Positions 47,867 to 59,189 of a DNA stretch of 64,000 nt are shown here, piece by piece. The translations under genes and the position numbers were made by a program. The stretch's first letter is position 1. Each line of letters begins with the position of its first letter. Source of the stretch: Akebia trifoliata. Taxonomy: Eukaryota; Streptophyta; Magnoliopsida; Ranunculales; Lardizabalaceae. Where the stretch lies: assembly GCA_017979445.1 (NCBI GenBank), contig CM030716.1, positions 9,547,974 through 9,611,973 of the forward strand. The letters run 5' to 3'. The notes below the pieces were generated by a model. It ran no database searches, had not been told where the DNA came from, and saw nothing but the letters and a program-made list of their open reading frames with translations.

Positions 47867-47874
47867 TATAAATA
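47867..47874 (+). promoter_or_regulatory. TATA box of broken lectin unit 4
   Basis: TATAAATA 44 bp before the start codon, in the same relative place as in unit 1. Confidence 0.55.
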
Positions 47875-47917
47875 CACTTATAGGTCTGATAATTACATAG
47901 ATCTATCCAACAAAATA

Positions 47918-48566
47918 ATGTCTGCTGTACCTTTACTTTTACTTCCTTCCATCTTCCTCCTATTCATCCTTTCTTTCGTTGTTGAAGCTAATGTTCCTCC
48001 TTCCAAGCGATTCAAATTCATCAATCAAGGCGAATTCGGAGAATACGTTGTAGAATACGATGGAAACTACCGTGTCTTAGGTGTTTCCGCCTTTCCCTTC
48101 ACTCTTTTGTTCTATAACACTACCCATAATGCCTTCACCCTCGTATTATGTATGGGTAATCGTCATTCTGAATCAAACTATGCGGTGGGTTTGGGATGCT
48201 AATCGTGGCAATCCTATGCATGAGAATGCCACTCTAACATTTGGTAGCGATGGCAATCTAGTCCTTGCCGATGTCGATAGCCGAGTTGCTTGACAGACCA
48301 GTACTGCCAACAAGGGCGTTGTTGGCCTCAAACTTCTCCCAAATGGCAATTTGGTCCTTCACGATAGTAAAGGTCGATTTGTGTGGCAAAGCTTTGACTA
48401 CCCAACTAACACACTTTTGGTGGGCAGGTACTACGTCCCAATGGTCCCACCAGTCTTATTAGTTGTGTATCTGATATCGATGGCACAGAAGGGCCTTACA
48501 CTCTTGTTCTAGAGCAAAAATGATTAGCTATGTATCTTAAGAGTAAGAATTCCCCAAATCCCTTCC
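47918..48566 (+). pseudogene. Broken EP1-like lectin, unit 4 (3'-truncated)
   Basis: It begins with a good signal peptide (SAVPLLLLPSIFLLFILS) and an intact start of the lectin domain. The breaks are a frameshift near 48175 (after HSESN), Trp to stop at 48292 in VAW, another frameshift in the LLVGQ block near 48425, and a stop near 48521. Homology ends after the codons for KSKNSPNPL at about 48565. The second half, including PAN, is gone. The true start is the internal ATG at 47918; an in-frame upstream ATG at 47861 overlaps the TATA box. Confidence 0.9.
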
Positions 48567-48611
48567 CACAAATTTGAACAACAAAAAAATCAAGAATAAA
48601 AGTTAACTTTC

Positions 48612-48735
48612 ACGTTGAATTTTTGGTATGCAATTGATGTGGCAAGGGTAGAAAATCAGAGATCTTTTTCTTCAGGATACATAGGAAAAAAAATCTATGG
48701 TTCTGTACCACATCAGTCGAGTATCAAAAATCACG
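48612..48735. repeat. Foldback repeat family member
   Basis: The arms carry 'attgatgtgg' and 'ccacatcag', with the core 'cttcaggatacatagg' and 'aaaatctatggttctgtac'. It lies 46 bp beyond the truncation point of unit 4. Confidence 0.7.
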
Positions 48736-48739
48736 TGTG

Positions 48740-49811
48740 TCGACTACAAATTTCATAGATCTACTTCGAGATTCATAAAATAAGATCAGAAATGATTTTA
48801 TTAATTTTGATGAAAATGAGAATACAACTTTCTGTGTTTTCTTCCGATTAATAGTCCAGTATAAAAATAAAGATGACGTGTATAGATTTCTTTTCTCCAT
48901 AATTTACGTTTGATTGGTTGAAAAGGTTGTTTTAACGATGGTTTTTATTTTTTATTTTTTATTTTCTGTAGTTTTTTTTTCTTTCCGGATTTCACTTTTT
49001 ATTGATTGAGAATAATTTCTTGGCTTTCAGAGAAGAGTTTTAGATTTGATATTCTCTTTAATTGAAGTTCGAGTCTCTTAAAGAGCTTTAATTTGTCTAT
49101 AGAGGAGGACTTGAGAGCTTCTTCTTCTATAGAGGAAAAACTTCTGTCTTCTGAGAGAATGTTATCCAAGTCATCTCAAAATGAGGGAGGTTTTGGTATT
49201 TATAGACTTAAGGATAATTTAACTTTTCAATTATGTCATAATTTAAAGAGCTTTGATTGGTTTATCTTAATGTTAAATTCATCCAAATCTAGTTTAAAAG
49301 ATTGTATGAATTATTAGTGGGCTAAACTCATTTATTTGGATGTAGGGCCCAATACTTAATATGTGGATCACTTAGACTTATTTTGGACCATGGGCTTTAT
49401 TTGCGACAGTTCAAACCCAAATCATATGAGGTCCGTCTCAATCAATGGGTCTTAATTAAAATGTATAGGTCCAAATTTGATTTTAGGGACTTTTTGATAA
49501 TTTAGAGAGTTGCAAGGTCTCTATAAATTTTTTATGCTTACAACGTGCATTCATCATTATTCATATTTAATACCATCAGTGATGCTAATTTTACACTAAT
49601 GATTTTCTCACTCGAGTATTTTCACTCAGTTTGACATTGTAAGATATTGTGACGACAACATTCAAGATAAAGGACAGGTGGATTCTAGTTAGACATATTT
49701 TTTTAATTTAAAATATTATTATTATGTGCCTTCCCAACTATCCCATTCCTTTCCTTGTTATTATAGTAGCAAAAAATATAATATATATTTTTTTAATCTT
49801 ATAAAATCTAA
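48740..49811. other. No gene seen
   Basis: A 74-codon frame at 49093-49317 has no motif. Confidence 0.5.
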
Positions 49812-50048
49812 GAGTCGTGATAATCTGACTACCTCACGTGACATACTCAATTGACCATGAGACAAGTTCGGGAAGCATAGATCTGTGCTCCTTAGGATAC
49901 ATGGTCCCCTTGAGATACATTTTTTTTATGGGGAAGCATAGTTGTGTATCCCAAGGAGCCCAAAGAGCACAGATCTATTGTTTTGAACTTCTCACATCAA
50001 AGTAGTGGATTGAGTTCGCAACGTGGGATATTCAGATTATCACGATTC
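49812..50048. repeat. Foldback repeat, both ends intact
   Basis: It starts gagtcgtgataatctga and ends with tcagattatcacgattc, its inverse with one change. Inside are inverted 'gcatagatctgtgctcctta' and 'aaggagcccaaagagcacagatct' blocks. Confidence 0.85.
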
Positions 50049-50120
50049 AAAATCAAAATAAATAAATAATGAAGAGCTCTTGTCTAAGTCTAATATTGGC
50101 TCTTCATTACAATTACAAGT

Positions 50121-50484
50121 TGTTAGAAAAAAAAACCTATGATCCGAAGTATAAATCAAACAAGAACACAAGAATCTCACACGACACAAGATATACGTGG
50201 TTCGGTCAAAGCATCGACCTACGTCCACGAACGAAAATGGCAATTTCACTATATTAATCAAAGAAGAATTAGGTTACAATTTCTCTCTGTCTCTTGTATT
50301 TCTTTCACACCTCTTTAGGATTTCATCTCTTACCCTTTATATACTTAGGGTTACAAAGAGATTTAACGGGTCGGATCCAAACCAAACCAAATGGGCCAAA
50401 TATTTTGCCCGGGGGCAAATTAAACGGGTCATTAACGAATCATCAAAAAATCCGGGTTGAATCCACAACAACCCTCTAGATACA
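50121..50484 (-). mobile_element. Solo LTR upstream of broken lectin unit 5
   Basis: It has TG...CA ends ('tgttagaaaa' to 'tctagataca'). On the minus strand it has TATATAAAGG and a homologous stretch to 60457-60645, sharing 'gattcaacccg' and 'tttgtaaccctaagtatataa'. No target duplication was visible. Confidence 0.6.
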
Positions 50485-50611
50485 AGAATAGAAGACATAA
50501 CCCAACACAAGCCATAGAAAGAGACCCATTGTCCAGGTTCAAACTTAATGTTCTGACTTGATCCTTTATTAATAAACTTGTGGATGGGAGATAACACAGA
50601 GCCAATCAACA

Positions 50612-52023
50612 ATGTCTTATTCACTCTCACTCACATTTTCCTTCATATTCCTTCTCCTTTTCATCCTTTCCTCTGTTTCTTAAGCCATTGTTCCTCCTTC
50701 AAGACATTCAAATTTATCAATCAAGGCGAATTCCAAGAATACATCGTAGAGTAAGATGGAAACTACCGAGTTTTAGATGTTTTCAAGTCTTCTTTCACAC
50801 TTTGCTTCTATAACACTGCCCCGAATGCCTACACCCTCACGTTACTTGTTCTGAATCACTCATGCGATGGGTTTGGGAGACTAATTAATGGCGGTAAACC
50901 CGTCCACGAGAATGCCACTCTAACCTTTGGTAGTAATGGCAATCTAGTCCTAGCCGATGCTGATGGGCACGTTGTTTGGCAAACCAGTACAGCCAACAAG
51001 GGCGTTGTTGGCCTCAAATTTCTTCTAGATGGTAATTTGTTCCTTTACAATAATCAAGATCGATTCGTGTGGCAAAGCTTTGATTTCCCAACTGACATGC
51101 TTTTGGTAGGTATTGTATTACGTCCTAGTGGTCCTACTGGGCTTATTTGTCATGTATCTGATATCGATGGCTCAGAGGGTCCATACACTTTTGTTATGGA
51201 GCAAAATCGATTAGCTTTGTACCTTAAAGAGTAAGAATTCTCCAAATCCCTAACTTCATTACTCAAATGAAGACTCTGGAGCTCGTGAGGGATCCTTGGC
51301 ATATGTGGTCTTCAATAGTGCCTCAGAGATAGATGAATCCTATGCTTACGAGTTACGATATGAGTTTGACATGGATAATTCGTCAACGGCTGGGACTTTA
51401 ATTTTGGCTATACCAAAATACAATAGCACATTATCAATTCTTCGACTAGGATTAGATGAATCCTATGCTTATGAGTTACGATATGAGTTTCACATGGATA
51501 ATTCATCAACGGCTGGGACTTTAATTTTAGCTAGACCAAAATACAATAGCACATTATCAATTCTTCAACTAGGATTATATGCTAATCTAAATATCTATAC
51601 TTACTATGATAGGGTCGATTATGGTGCATGGGAGGTAACGTTTACACTATTTGATAGAGATGGGCGTGTGAGTGAGTGCAAGTTGCCTAAGATGTGTGGA
51701 TCATTGGGAGTTTGAAAAATGATCAATGCGTTGCGTGTCCAAGGCCAAATGGCTTGTTGCGGTGGACCAAGAGTTGTGAACCACCTAGGCTTCCTCCATG
51801 CAACTACAAAGTTGTGGGTGTTGAGCACTTCATGAACAACTACAAAGAAGGAGATGGGCCCATTAAGCTGGCTCAGTGTAGGGAGAAGTGTAACAAGGAT
51901 TGTGGAAGCTTAGGTTTCTTCTACAAGGAAGAGTCCTCCAAGTGTTTGTTGGCTCCTGAATTGGACACACTGATTAAAGTCTCCAACTCTTCTCATGTAG
52001 CTTATATCAAGATGTCTAAGTAG
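50612..52023 (+). pseudogene. Broken EP1-like lectin, unit 5 (full-length but many lesions)
   Basis: Both ends are present and the stop codon context matches unit 1. Early lesions are CAA to TAA in the signal peptide cleavage region, a 1-bp loss in VPPSK, TAA in place of the Tyr of VEYDG, and a small deletion around MGxRxSES. Later ones are a frameshift in YLKSKNS, a 1-bp loss in GVCEND, and 21 bp lost before YKVVGV. In PAN, CGCLGFF reads CGSLGFF, losing a conserved Cys. A 123-bp in-frame tandem duplication lies at 51332-51577. The promoter-proximal and 3' flanks match unit 3. It has a polyadenylation signal at 52068-52073. Confidence 0.92.
51332..51577 (+). repeat. Two-copy 123-bp tandem duplication inside unit 5
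   Basis: The copies are 51332-51454 and 51455-51577. Each encodes 41 residues from DESYAYELRY to LSILRLGL and they differ at only a few bases. Units 1 and 3 have a single copy. Confidence 0.97.
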
Positions 52024-52359
52024 ATCTTGATCTCTACCACTTCAATTGATGTTTGTATCTCTACTATAATAAATGGAGATTTGCTTGTAATTGTGCCATT
52101 TATAACTTAGCTATAATGGGCCATATGAAGTCATCTTGGATTGTTTATCTTGAAAAATATATTAGATTATTACCTAGGGGATTCATATTCCTTATTTGTT
52201 ATTTGTTTTGGAATGTGAAGAGTATGAAATCTTGGTATGGACAGTATGATAAAGAACCATATTTGGCATATCTGCATTTTTTATTTTTCCATAAATGGTT
52301 GATACATTCCATTTGGCTTATCAACCATAAAGAATTTAAAGATATTGGGATGAATTAAA

Positions 52360-52815
52360 TTGAGCTCAGAGAAAAATAGTTTAGTTTATGGCTAGCCTAT
52401 ATCCGGAGATTCAAGTTTTATAATACCATAATTGTTTTATTCATGTCTTGTCTTCTTTTAGGGTTTCTTTTTTAATGCAATTTCATAACTTTTTTCCTAG
52501 AGGCCATTTTGTCTTTGTAGGGATTATACATTCATAGCCAACTTTTTTGAGGTTATATACATCGAATTTTCTGAGAGAGTGAGATTATAACCCTATTTTT
52601 CATGGAAGTAGTGAAAGGATCTCATCATCGTGAGTGGAAGCAGGGAATTTTGCAAAACCATGTAAATACTATGTTGGGTTCTCTCTTTATTTCTGAATTG
52701 CATTTTTATTTGATTGTTATAGTCGATTCTTGTACTATATATGTTCTACAAGCTTCATAGGGAATCAACTATTCATTTGAATTTTACCTCTTACAAAGGA
52801 AAAATGGTTTCCTAG
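52360..52815. other. No gene seen
   Basis: Spacer beyond the unit 5 flank. Confidence 0.5.
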
Positions 52816-52820
52816 GTAAT

Positions 52821-53161
52821 TGTAACACCCAACTCACTCATGGGCTTGTTTTTTTTTTATTTGAACTCCCATGGCGGGTTTGTCGAAACCTAGAATTGTC
52901 ACGATCTTATTGGTGCACCTAACTAGACCAGTGAAAGGGTTACTAAGAGCAAGGGGTCTAAGTGGAACTGTCTTGTATGTTGGATGAAATGATTGGGGGG
53001 AGTTGTGAATTTAGTTACACGTCAATTGTAGAGATGTTCAATCAAATCCTGAGCTAAAAGGGCAAGCTTGACCTTATATAGTATGACGTGTTTTAAAGTC
53101 GTGCAGGGTAGAACACAAAGTCGATAATAATATCATACTAGTGTGGGTCAAGGGTGTTACA
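52821..53161. mobile_element. 341-bp solo LTR with perfect 10-bp ends
   Basis: It starts TGTAACACCC and ends GGGTGTTACA. It contains a TATA-like 'cttatatagta'. The 5-bp flanks (gtaat, accct) do not match, so the insertion is old or rearranged. Confidence 0.6.
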
Positions 53162-53482
53162 ACCCTCTCACATTTCATTAAAGAAAATTCTAGTGTCCAA
53201 ATGTCCAGCCTTATTGGAGAACATACAATTGAAGGGAAGAGACTTTGTAGGGAAACTGATCCCTAGGAAACTTTTATATATTCTTGATTAAATTCCTAGG
53301 AAATCTTTTACAATCTCAGTTGTTGCTTGATTAGAAAAGTCCTAATTAATATTTAGGAACAAACTACAAAGAGTCATGTTCTCAAGATTGGACTTCATAT
53401 CACCCATCTTGACATGAAAGTGTTTGGGAACCATAGATGCTCTTTAATTGTGTTTATTTACATTTCCTTTTCTTTCTCTTAC

Positions 53483-53640
53483 AAGTCGTGATAATCTAAC
53501 TGGAAAAAACGTACTCGGCCTGTATGTTGTTGACGTGGCAAGTGCACAGAACTGTAGATCTACAGTTCTGTGCACTTGCCACGTCAACCGCCTACACACC
53601 ACGAATGTTTTAGCAAGTCATTTTATAATTAGTCTTCTCT
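53483..53640. repeat. Foldback repeat with a perfect palindromic core
   Basis: It begins 'aagtcgtgataatc' like other members. Its centre, 53529-53588, is a perfect 60-bp palindrome with no spacer, centred on GATC. Confidence 0.9.
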
Positions 53641-53644
53641 TCCT

Positions 53645-54705
53645 CATCAACATTAGAGGAGATAGATGGGCTTAGGTTTAGGCTGGATTGGGCTTTCAAA
53701 TTGGACTAAGTTTCAGCCATTAGTATTGGAAATGTGCTATTTCAAAGGCCCATGAAAGTTTGTTCCAAGACGTGTTTAGAGGTTGAGCTACCCCGGCTCT
53801 AAATAGTTGGGTTGCAACGTAGCTGGGACCCAATATCCTATTGGGCCTGAACTGACCACACACTAGCCCTGCCCAGATGGGATCATTCAGGTTCAGGATT
53901 TCTAAACTTGCTTTATAATTTTTTACGTCTGAACTAGAAGAGGTGGTCTACACTGGAAATCCATATGTCTAGTCAGGTCATTGTTCTAGATATCAAATCA
54001 CTTTTTAGGTGAGTTGTTACGCATCTTTTCTTCATTTTTTTAATTTCAAATACAACAACCAATTCAGAAACATTTTCAAAATATCTATGCGTAGACCCAT
54101 TTTGCTAGTTATTTATTTTTACCAAAAAGAGTAACCATGTACAACAAATTTCATGCTTTTAACTTTTTGTTTTACCCTTTTTGGAAACTAAGTTCATCTG
54201 TATGAACTAAAAACAAAGGTACAAAGATAAATTCTGTGAAATGATACCCGGTTTGGTTAAGAATATATAAATATTAAAATGAGTATAGGTCCTTTTGATA
54301 AATATCTTATAAAAACGTGCCTAGACCAATAATTTCAGAATTGTATGAGCCCCTTAACTTTAAATTAGAAAACTGGTTGAAAAGTAGCCTTAATTATGAT
54401 ATTTGGGTATATATATGAGATTTTATTTATTTATTTAGTTTTAATTGCAAATATTAACTTCATCAACTAACAAAACTTTGGTTTTAAAGAGGCTGAATTG
54501 TTGTTGCTATTATATGTACCAGGTTCGCCATTGTTAGACATCATCTCATCTTCATTATTATCTCTCAGGTCCCTTTTTTGCTTTCCTCCTTCCTCCCTTA
54601 TAAGATTCATGACTACTTTTAACTGAATTTGATTGTTTGGCCCTAGAAGTCTTGAACTTTTAGAGGTTTTAGTATTGAGTTTCCTAATTCCTAATGAGAC
54701 TCATA
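53645..54705. other. No gene seen
   Basis: AT-rich spacer with short frames only. Confidence 0.5.
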
Positions 54706-54711
54706 TATATA

Positions 54712-55280
54712 TGTAAAGGGGAAAATCGGTATTGGACATATGGCATAAATAAGACGAATATCGATGATTGATCATATCATAATAAATGCGTAATTTGAGG
54801 TATTGATATATCTTTGATTAGATTTTTTATTAAGATTGTAATCTTATCCAAAAATAGAAAATCTCATAATTGATTAGAGAATATCTATTTTTAAATAAAG
54901 ATAGATTTTGTAGAGAATCCTGATTTGTTTAACTTTTCTTTTAGGATTTGTCTCTTTATCTATATAAAAAAAAAACGGTTAGGTAGAAGAAAATGAGGCT
55001 CTAAGGAGAAAAAAAAAAAAAAAAAGAGAGGAGGCTAGAGTTTGTAAATCTTGTAATAGCTTGAAGAATAGTGAAATAACTCTTCGAAAATCAGAGACGT
55101 AGTCCGATTTTTGGACGAATCCTGTAAGCAAATCTTGCTTATTGTCTTTTCTCTCTTTCCCTTCTGTTTAGTTATTTTTCTATATGATTTCTGATCATTT
55201 GAATGCATCAAGAACAATGAAGATCAATTGTTAGGGGTAAATCTCGATGAATAAATGGCATTCAAAATTTTACCTCTACA
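54712..55280 (+). repeat. 5' LTR of the non-coding retrotransposon
   Basis: 569 bp with a TATATAAAA box near 54962. It matches 57311-57870 throughout; over one 150-bp sample I counted about 16 differences. Confidence 0.88.
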
Positions 55281-56371
55281 AATTGACACCGTTCATGGGA
55301 ACGAATAAAATACACTCACAAAAATCACAAGGTAGGATCGAATAAGAACTACTTTTAAGATGAATTCAATCTACATTGGAGACTATGGTATGTGCTCTTA
55401 ATAATTAAAAGAAATCAACGGGATAGGGTGGATCGATGAACATTGGGGGAATTTTTGGCACCCCATTGGATTCTGATTTGGTTGTTAAACCCTTTGATCG
55501 GCATGGGTTTAATCAGAACAAAAGTAGTAGCACACCAATATATCGTAGGTAGCGATTTAATTATGTCGCTATGGTAACAGCGATCTGTTAGTCATGATCA
55601 ATTTCGAGTCTTTGTCAGAAATTGGTTGTACAAAGTGATAAGTTAGTGTTGTTCTAGGATAACAGTCATTGGAAGATGCACGAGAGAAAGAAACGTGCAG
55701 ATTACGAAACTCTAAATATGGTGTTGCGTTAACATCAAGAGAAAAAAATAAATATAGTAGGTGAAAAGGTAAAGGTAATGCTAACGATACTACAAAAGTA
55801 CTCTAACATGACTATGTGAAAGGTATGATGTACAGAAAGGGCAAAAGAAAAAAAAAACAATGCATTTAAGAGCGATGATTTAGTCAAGGATATTATTGAT
55901 ATGGCCAAGTATATGTGTCATTCATGTATTGCAAGTGGGGATGTTCACAGGAAGGTGTAAAAATTTGTGGGGTTGTTACCCACCAGACCACTTTGGATAT
56001 GGTTAGGCTTATGTGGGAGTGATTGACATTGTAATATATTCATGGGAGGATATACATCATAGGGAGATCACCAATTCAAATTGGTTAATGCTAACTCATA
56101 AGAATTGACTCTGTCTACCCAGTCTTGCTTGATTTCTGCTCATGATGATTGGTTTATGCACAACATGGAGGTATAAAATAAGGTATGTTTTTTCATGAAC
56201 TTGGCCGAGTGACAAGATTCATCTAAGTCGAGCTTATCTTCAAGAATTTGATCAAGTCAGGAGATTACGTCAAATCATGTGACTAGATTGGGGGCTAATA
56301 ATCATGTTATATTTCGTGCTCGTACTATTATTTTTAAGTGTTGCTAAAAAGTTATAGGTTGCAAGCACTGA

Positions 56372-56695
56372 GTTGGGCCCCTTTAGGGGTAATGACCTCT
56401 CTTTGTCCTAAGTGGCAGAGCAATGAGTTGGGCCCCATTGGGGGTCAAGGATCTTCATAACATCGCTCAGTCTTGAGTGGCAGCGAACTATGTTGGGCCC
56501 TTTTGAGGATCAAGGATCTTCATGACCTCGCTCTGTCCAGAGTGATAAAACAATGAGTTGGGCACCATTAGGGGTTAGGGGTCTTCATTACATCATGTTG
56601 TCCTAAGTGGCAGAATACTGAGTTGGGCCCTATTGAGGGTCAGGGGTTTTTATAACCTCGTCCTGTCCTGAGTGGTAGAGCAAGGTAGACAAAAA
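56372..56695 (+). repeat. Tandem array 1, period 65 bp
   Basis: GTTGGGCCCC-like words start at 56372, 56427, 56492, 56557 and 56622, so three of four steps are 65 bp. Each unit also carries 'ggggtcaagg.tcttcat.ac' and 'gtcctgagtggcagagca'. Confidence 0.85.
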
Positions 56696-56708
56696 AGAAC
56701 TATGTCCT

Positions 56709-57035
56709 TAGTATAGTTGGGTGGATTGAATAGGACTATACAGGTAGAGTAGATCAAGGTAGATAAAGTAAAGCTAGCTCCTTAATATAACTGGGTAGAT
56801 GGAATAGGACTGTGCAAGTAGAGTAGATCAGGGTAGATAAAGCAGTTGGGTCCCTAGTATAGCCAGGTAGACTGAGCAGAGTTGGGTCCCTAGTATAGTT
56901 GGGTGGACTGACCAGGATTGTGGAAATAGAGTAGAGTAGGGCAGATAGAGCAGAGTTGGATTCCTAGTATAGCTGGATTGATTGAGCAAGACTATGCAGA
57001 TTGAGCAGAATCGGGTCCCTAGTATAGTTGGATTA
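56709..57035 (+). repeat. Tandem array 2, period about 72-74 bp
   Basis: TAGTATAG-type starts lie at 56709, 56783, 56855, 56891, 56965 and 57020. Units share 'ggactgtgcaagtagagtag' and 'agcagagttgggtccc'; two units are shortened. Confidence 0.8.
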
Positions 57036-57310
57036 TAAGTGGCTAAGATAACTTGCGTGAAAAATAGTTCTGAGTGGCTTAAGGGTCTTGAATGACTAAT
57101 GTCCCTAGTGACAGCTCTATAGTGAGAGGATGAGGATTGAATAACCAAAATGTCCTGAGTAACCATAGGGATCTAGGGGACCAGAGTTTCCTCAGAGGAA
57201 GAGGAGGGAATAATATTCTTATAAAACAAAGTGAAAACACAAAAGTAATATAATATTCCCGTAAGTGGATCTCGACCTCACAAATCTTTACTGACAAGAA
57301 GGGGACTAAT

Positions 57311-57867
57311 TGTAAAGGGTAAAATCGATATTGGACACATGATGTAAATAAGACGAATATCGTTTGGTCGATCATATGATAATTAAAGCGTAAATCGAGA
57401 CCTTGACATATCCTTGATTAGATTTTTTGTTCAGATTGTAATCTTATCCAGAAATAGAAAGTCTCATAATAAACTAGAGAATATCTATTTCTATATAAGG
57501 ATAGATTTTGTAGAGAATCCTGATTTGTTTGACTTTTCTTTTAAGGTCTGTCTCTCTATTTATATAAGAAGAATGATTAGGTAGCAAAGAGGGGGGCTTA
57601 GAGGAGAAAAAAACATGAGAAGAGACTAGAGTTTGTAAATCTTGTAATGGCTTGAAGAATAGTGGAATGTTTTTTAGAGCCCTAGGATGTAGTTCGATTT
57701 TTGGGCGAATCCTGTAAATAAATCTTACTTCTTGTCTACTCTCTCTTTCCCTTCTCTTTGGTTATTTTTCTGTATTACTTTTTATCATTTGAGTGCATAA
57801 AAAATAATGAAAATCGATTGTTAGAGGTAAATCTCGAGGAATCGATGGCATCCGGGATTTTTCCTCT

Positions 57868-57870
<3 letters not shown>
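57311..57870 (+). repeat. 3' LTR of the non-coding retrotransposon
   Basis: 560 bp, directly after the purine tract; ends ...CTCTACA before an AT microsatellite. Confidence 0.88.

Positions 57871-57871
<1 letters not shown>

Positions 57872-57937
<66 letters not shown>
57872..57937. repeat. (AT)n microsatellite
   Basis: About 32 AT units directly after the LTR. The 60-codon Ile/Tyr frames across it on both strands are artefacts. Confidence 0.97.
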
Positions 57938-57939
<2 letters not shown>

Positions 57940-57941
<2 letters not shown>

Positions 57942-58635
57942 TGAAAATGGGTTGATTCATATAAGAGTTAAGAGTTAATTATCTAGTGCATGCGTTTCTA
58001 ATTTCTAAATATTGGGATAAAGCACATCATAGTACTTACTGGATTGTGAAATCTGTTGGAAAACAATACTTGTTACAAATGTATGAAAGGAATTTACTTG
58101 AACAGTTGTGGCATGTAGAAATACACAATCCTAAAGTAAAGATTCGCCCCTACTGTAGTACTATAGATCTGTGGGCATTCACCCTCTAGGATATATAACA
58201 ACCCGCTTACCAAAGAGGTACTCCGATCCTATTGGTACTTTATAACGGACTTTGACAAGACTAAATGCTCTTCCAAGAAATGTAAATAGTAACTTTAATA
58301 AAATAAGCGTCCTTTTTATGGTGTTTAATGGCTGAACAAGACCCACGTCCTTTCGAAATCATCCATCCATCCCAAATACATTGGGGGCGAGGAAGGGAAA
58401 CAAGAAGTTTTTGTGGTGCCAATAGGGACAAGTAAAGCCTAGAGTAGGATTGGCTCCAACTGGATGACAAAATGTCCATCTTTGCTTGCCTTATTTAGTA
58501 AGTTGAGAAGGGTAGTTCGAAGAAGGCAATGCTCATTTAGGTCCTTTCCTATCATTGACTTGGCTCCCATTTCTCGCCTTGTTGCTCCATAATTACTACT
58601 CGACACAATGTAAAAAATGCCTATAATTGATGGCC
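57940..58635. other. No gene recognised
   Basis: Frames of 60-90 codons on both strands show no motif. Confidence 0.45.
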
Positions 58636-58639
58636 CAAG

Positions 58640-58853
58640 GTCATTGAATTCATAAAATACGACGAAGCAAGGCGTCAAAATTTTTTTTTGACAAACTAAA
58701 ACCGTCAAATTAATGGAGGATGGGAGAAATTTGATTGCTCTAAGCCGTCAAATTGGGGAACATAAAAAATTTCAATGGCCATGGGCTGCCAAAATTCGAT
58801 TTCTAAAATTTGTGGTTTTGGCCTGTCAAAATTTTCAGTTTTCACATAGTATG
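58640..58853 (-). mobile_element. End of a CACTA-like element (family of 12344-13806)
   Basis: Inverted relative to 12344. It shares 'ccgtcaaattaatgg-ggatgggagaaattt' order and ends with 'aaaattttcagttttcacatagtatg', a decayed form of the TTCATGTAGTG terminus. Confidence 0.6.
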
Positions 58854-59189
58854 ACTTCTATTCATGACGGACTGAAATAAAGGGATGACTTTGTTTGATG
58901 TCTATGGTTTTTGATAAATCATAAAGGTCGAGCAGTTGAGATGATTGACTTAAGAGAATCAAATAAGAAAGGATGCCATTGTCCAAACTGTGAGCAAATC
59001 CCAAATTCGTGCATCTTTGGAACATTGGTTCAAAGGAGACACGACGAATAGAGAGAATCGAAAGAGACACTAATGTGTTTTTTAAAGAAAGCAACAGATA
59101 GAAAATTGACAGAAAACAATTATTGAGTTGGATTTTAAAAACAAATCTAAATAAAAAAGTAGGCCATTAAGGGTTAAGCCCGAGCCCAA

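Larger units (their letters stand above)
54712..57870 (+). mobile_element. Non-coding LTR retrotransposon, complete (3.16 kb)
   Basis: The LTRs are 54712-55280 and 57311-57870, both TGTAAAGG...CTCTACA. After the first is a primer site region ATTGACACCGTTCATGGGAACG-like (55282-55303), a decayed form of the common gypsy TGGCGCCGTCTGTGGGAACG. Before the second is the purine tract AAGAAGGGGACTAAT. The 2.0-kb interior has no gag or pol, only tandem arrays, so it must rely on another element. It inserted in an AT-rich site; the flanks atata and acata are compatible with a target duplication but not decisive. Confidence 0.85.

Noticed and set aside
52821..53161. Same LTR family as the 3-kb gypsy LTRs because of the TGTAACACCC start
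   Set aside because: Only the terminal ten bases agree, which are common to many gypsy LTRs; the interiors are unrelated.
56372..57035. CRISPR-like array
   Set aside because: Units are contiguous degenerate tandem repeats without unique spacers, inside a plant LTR element.
57758..57960. Ile/Tyr repeat frames on both strands
   Set aside because: Translation of an (AT)n microsatellite.
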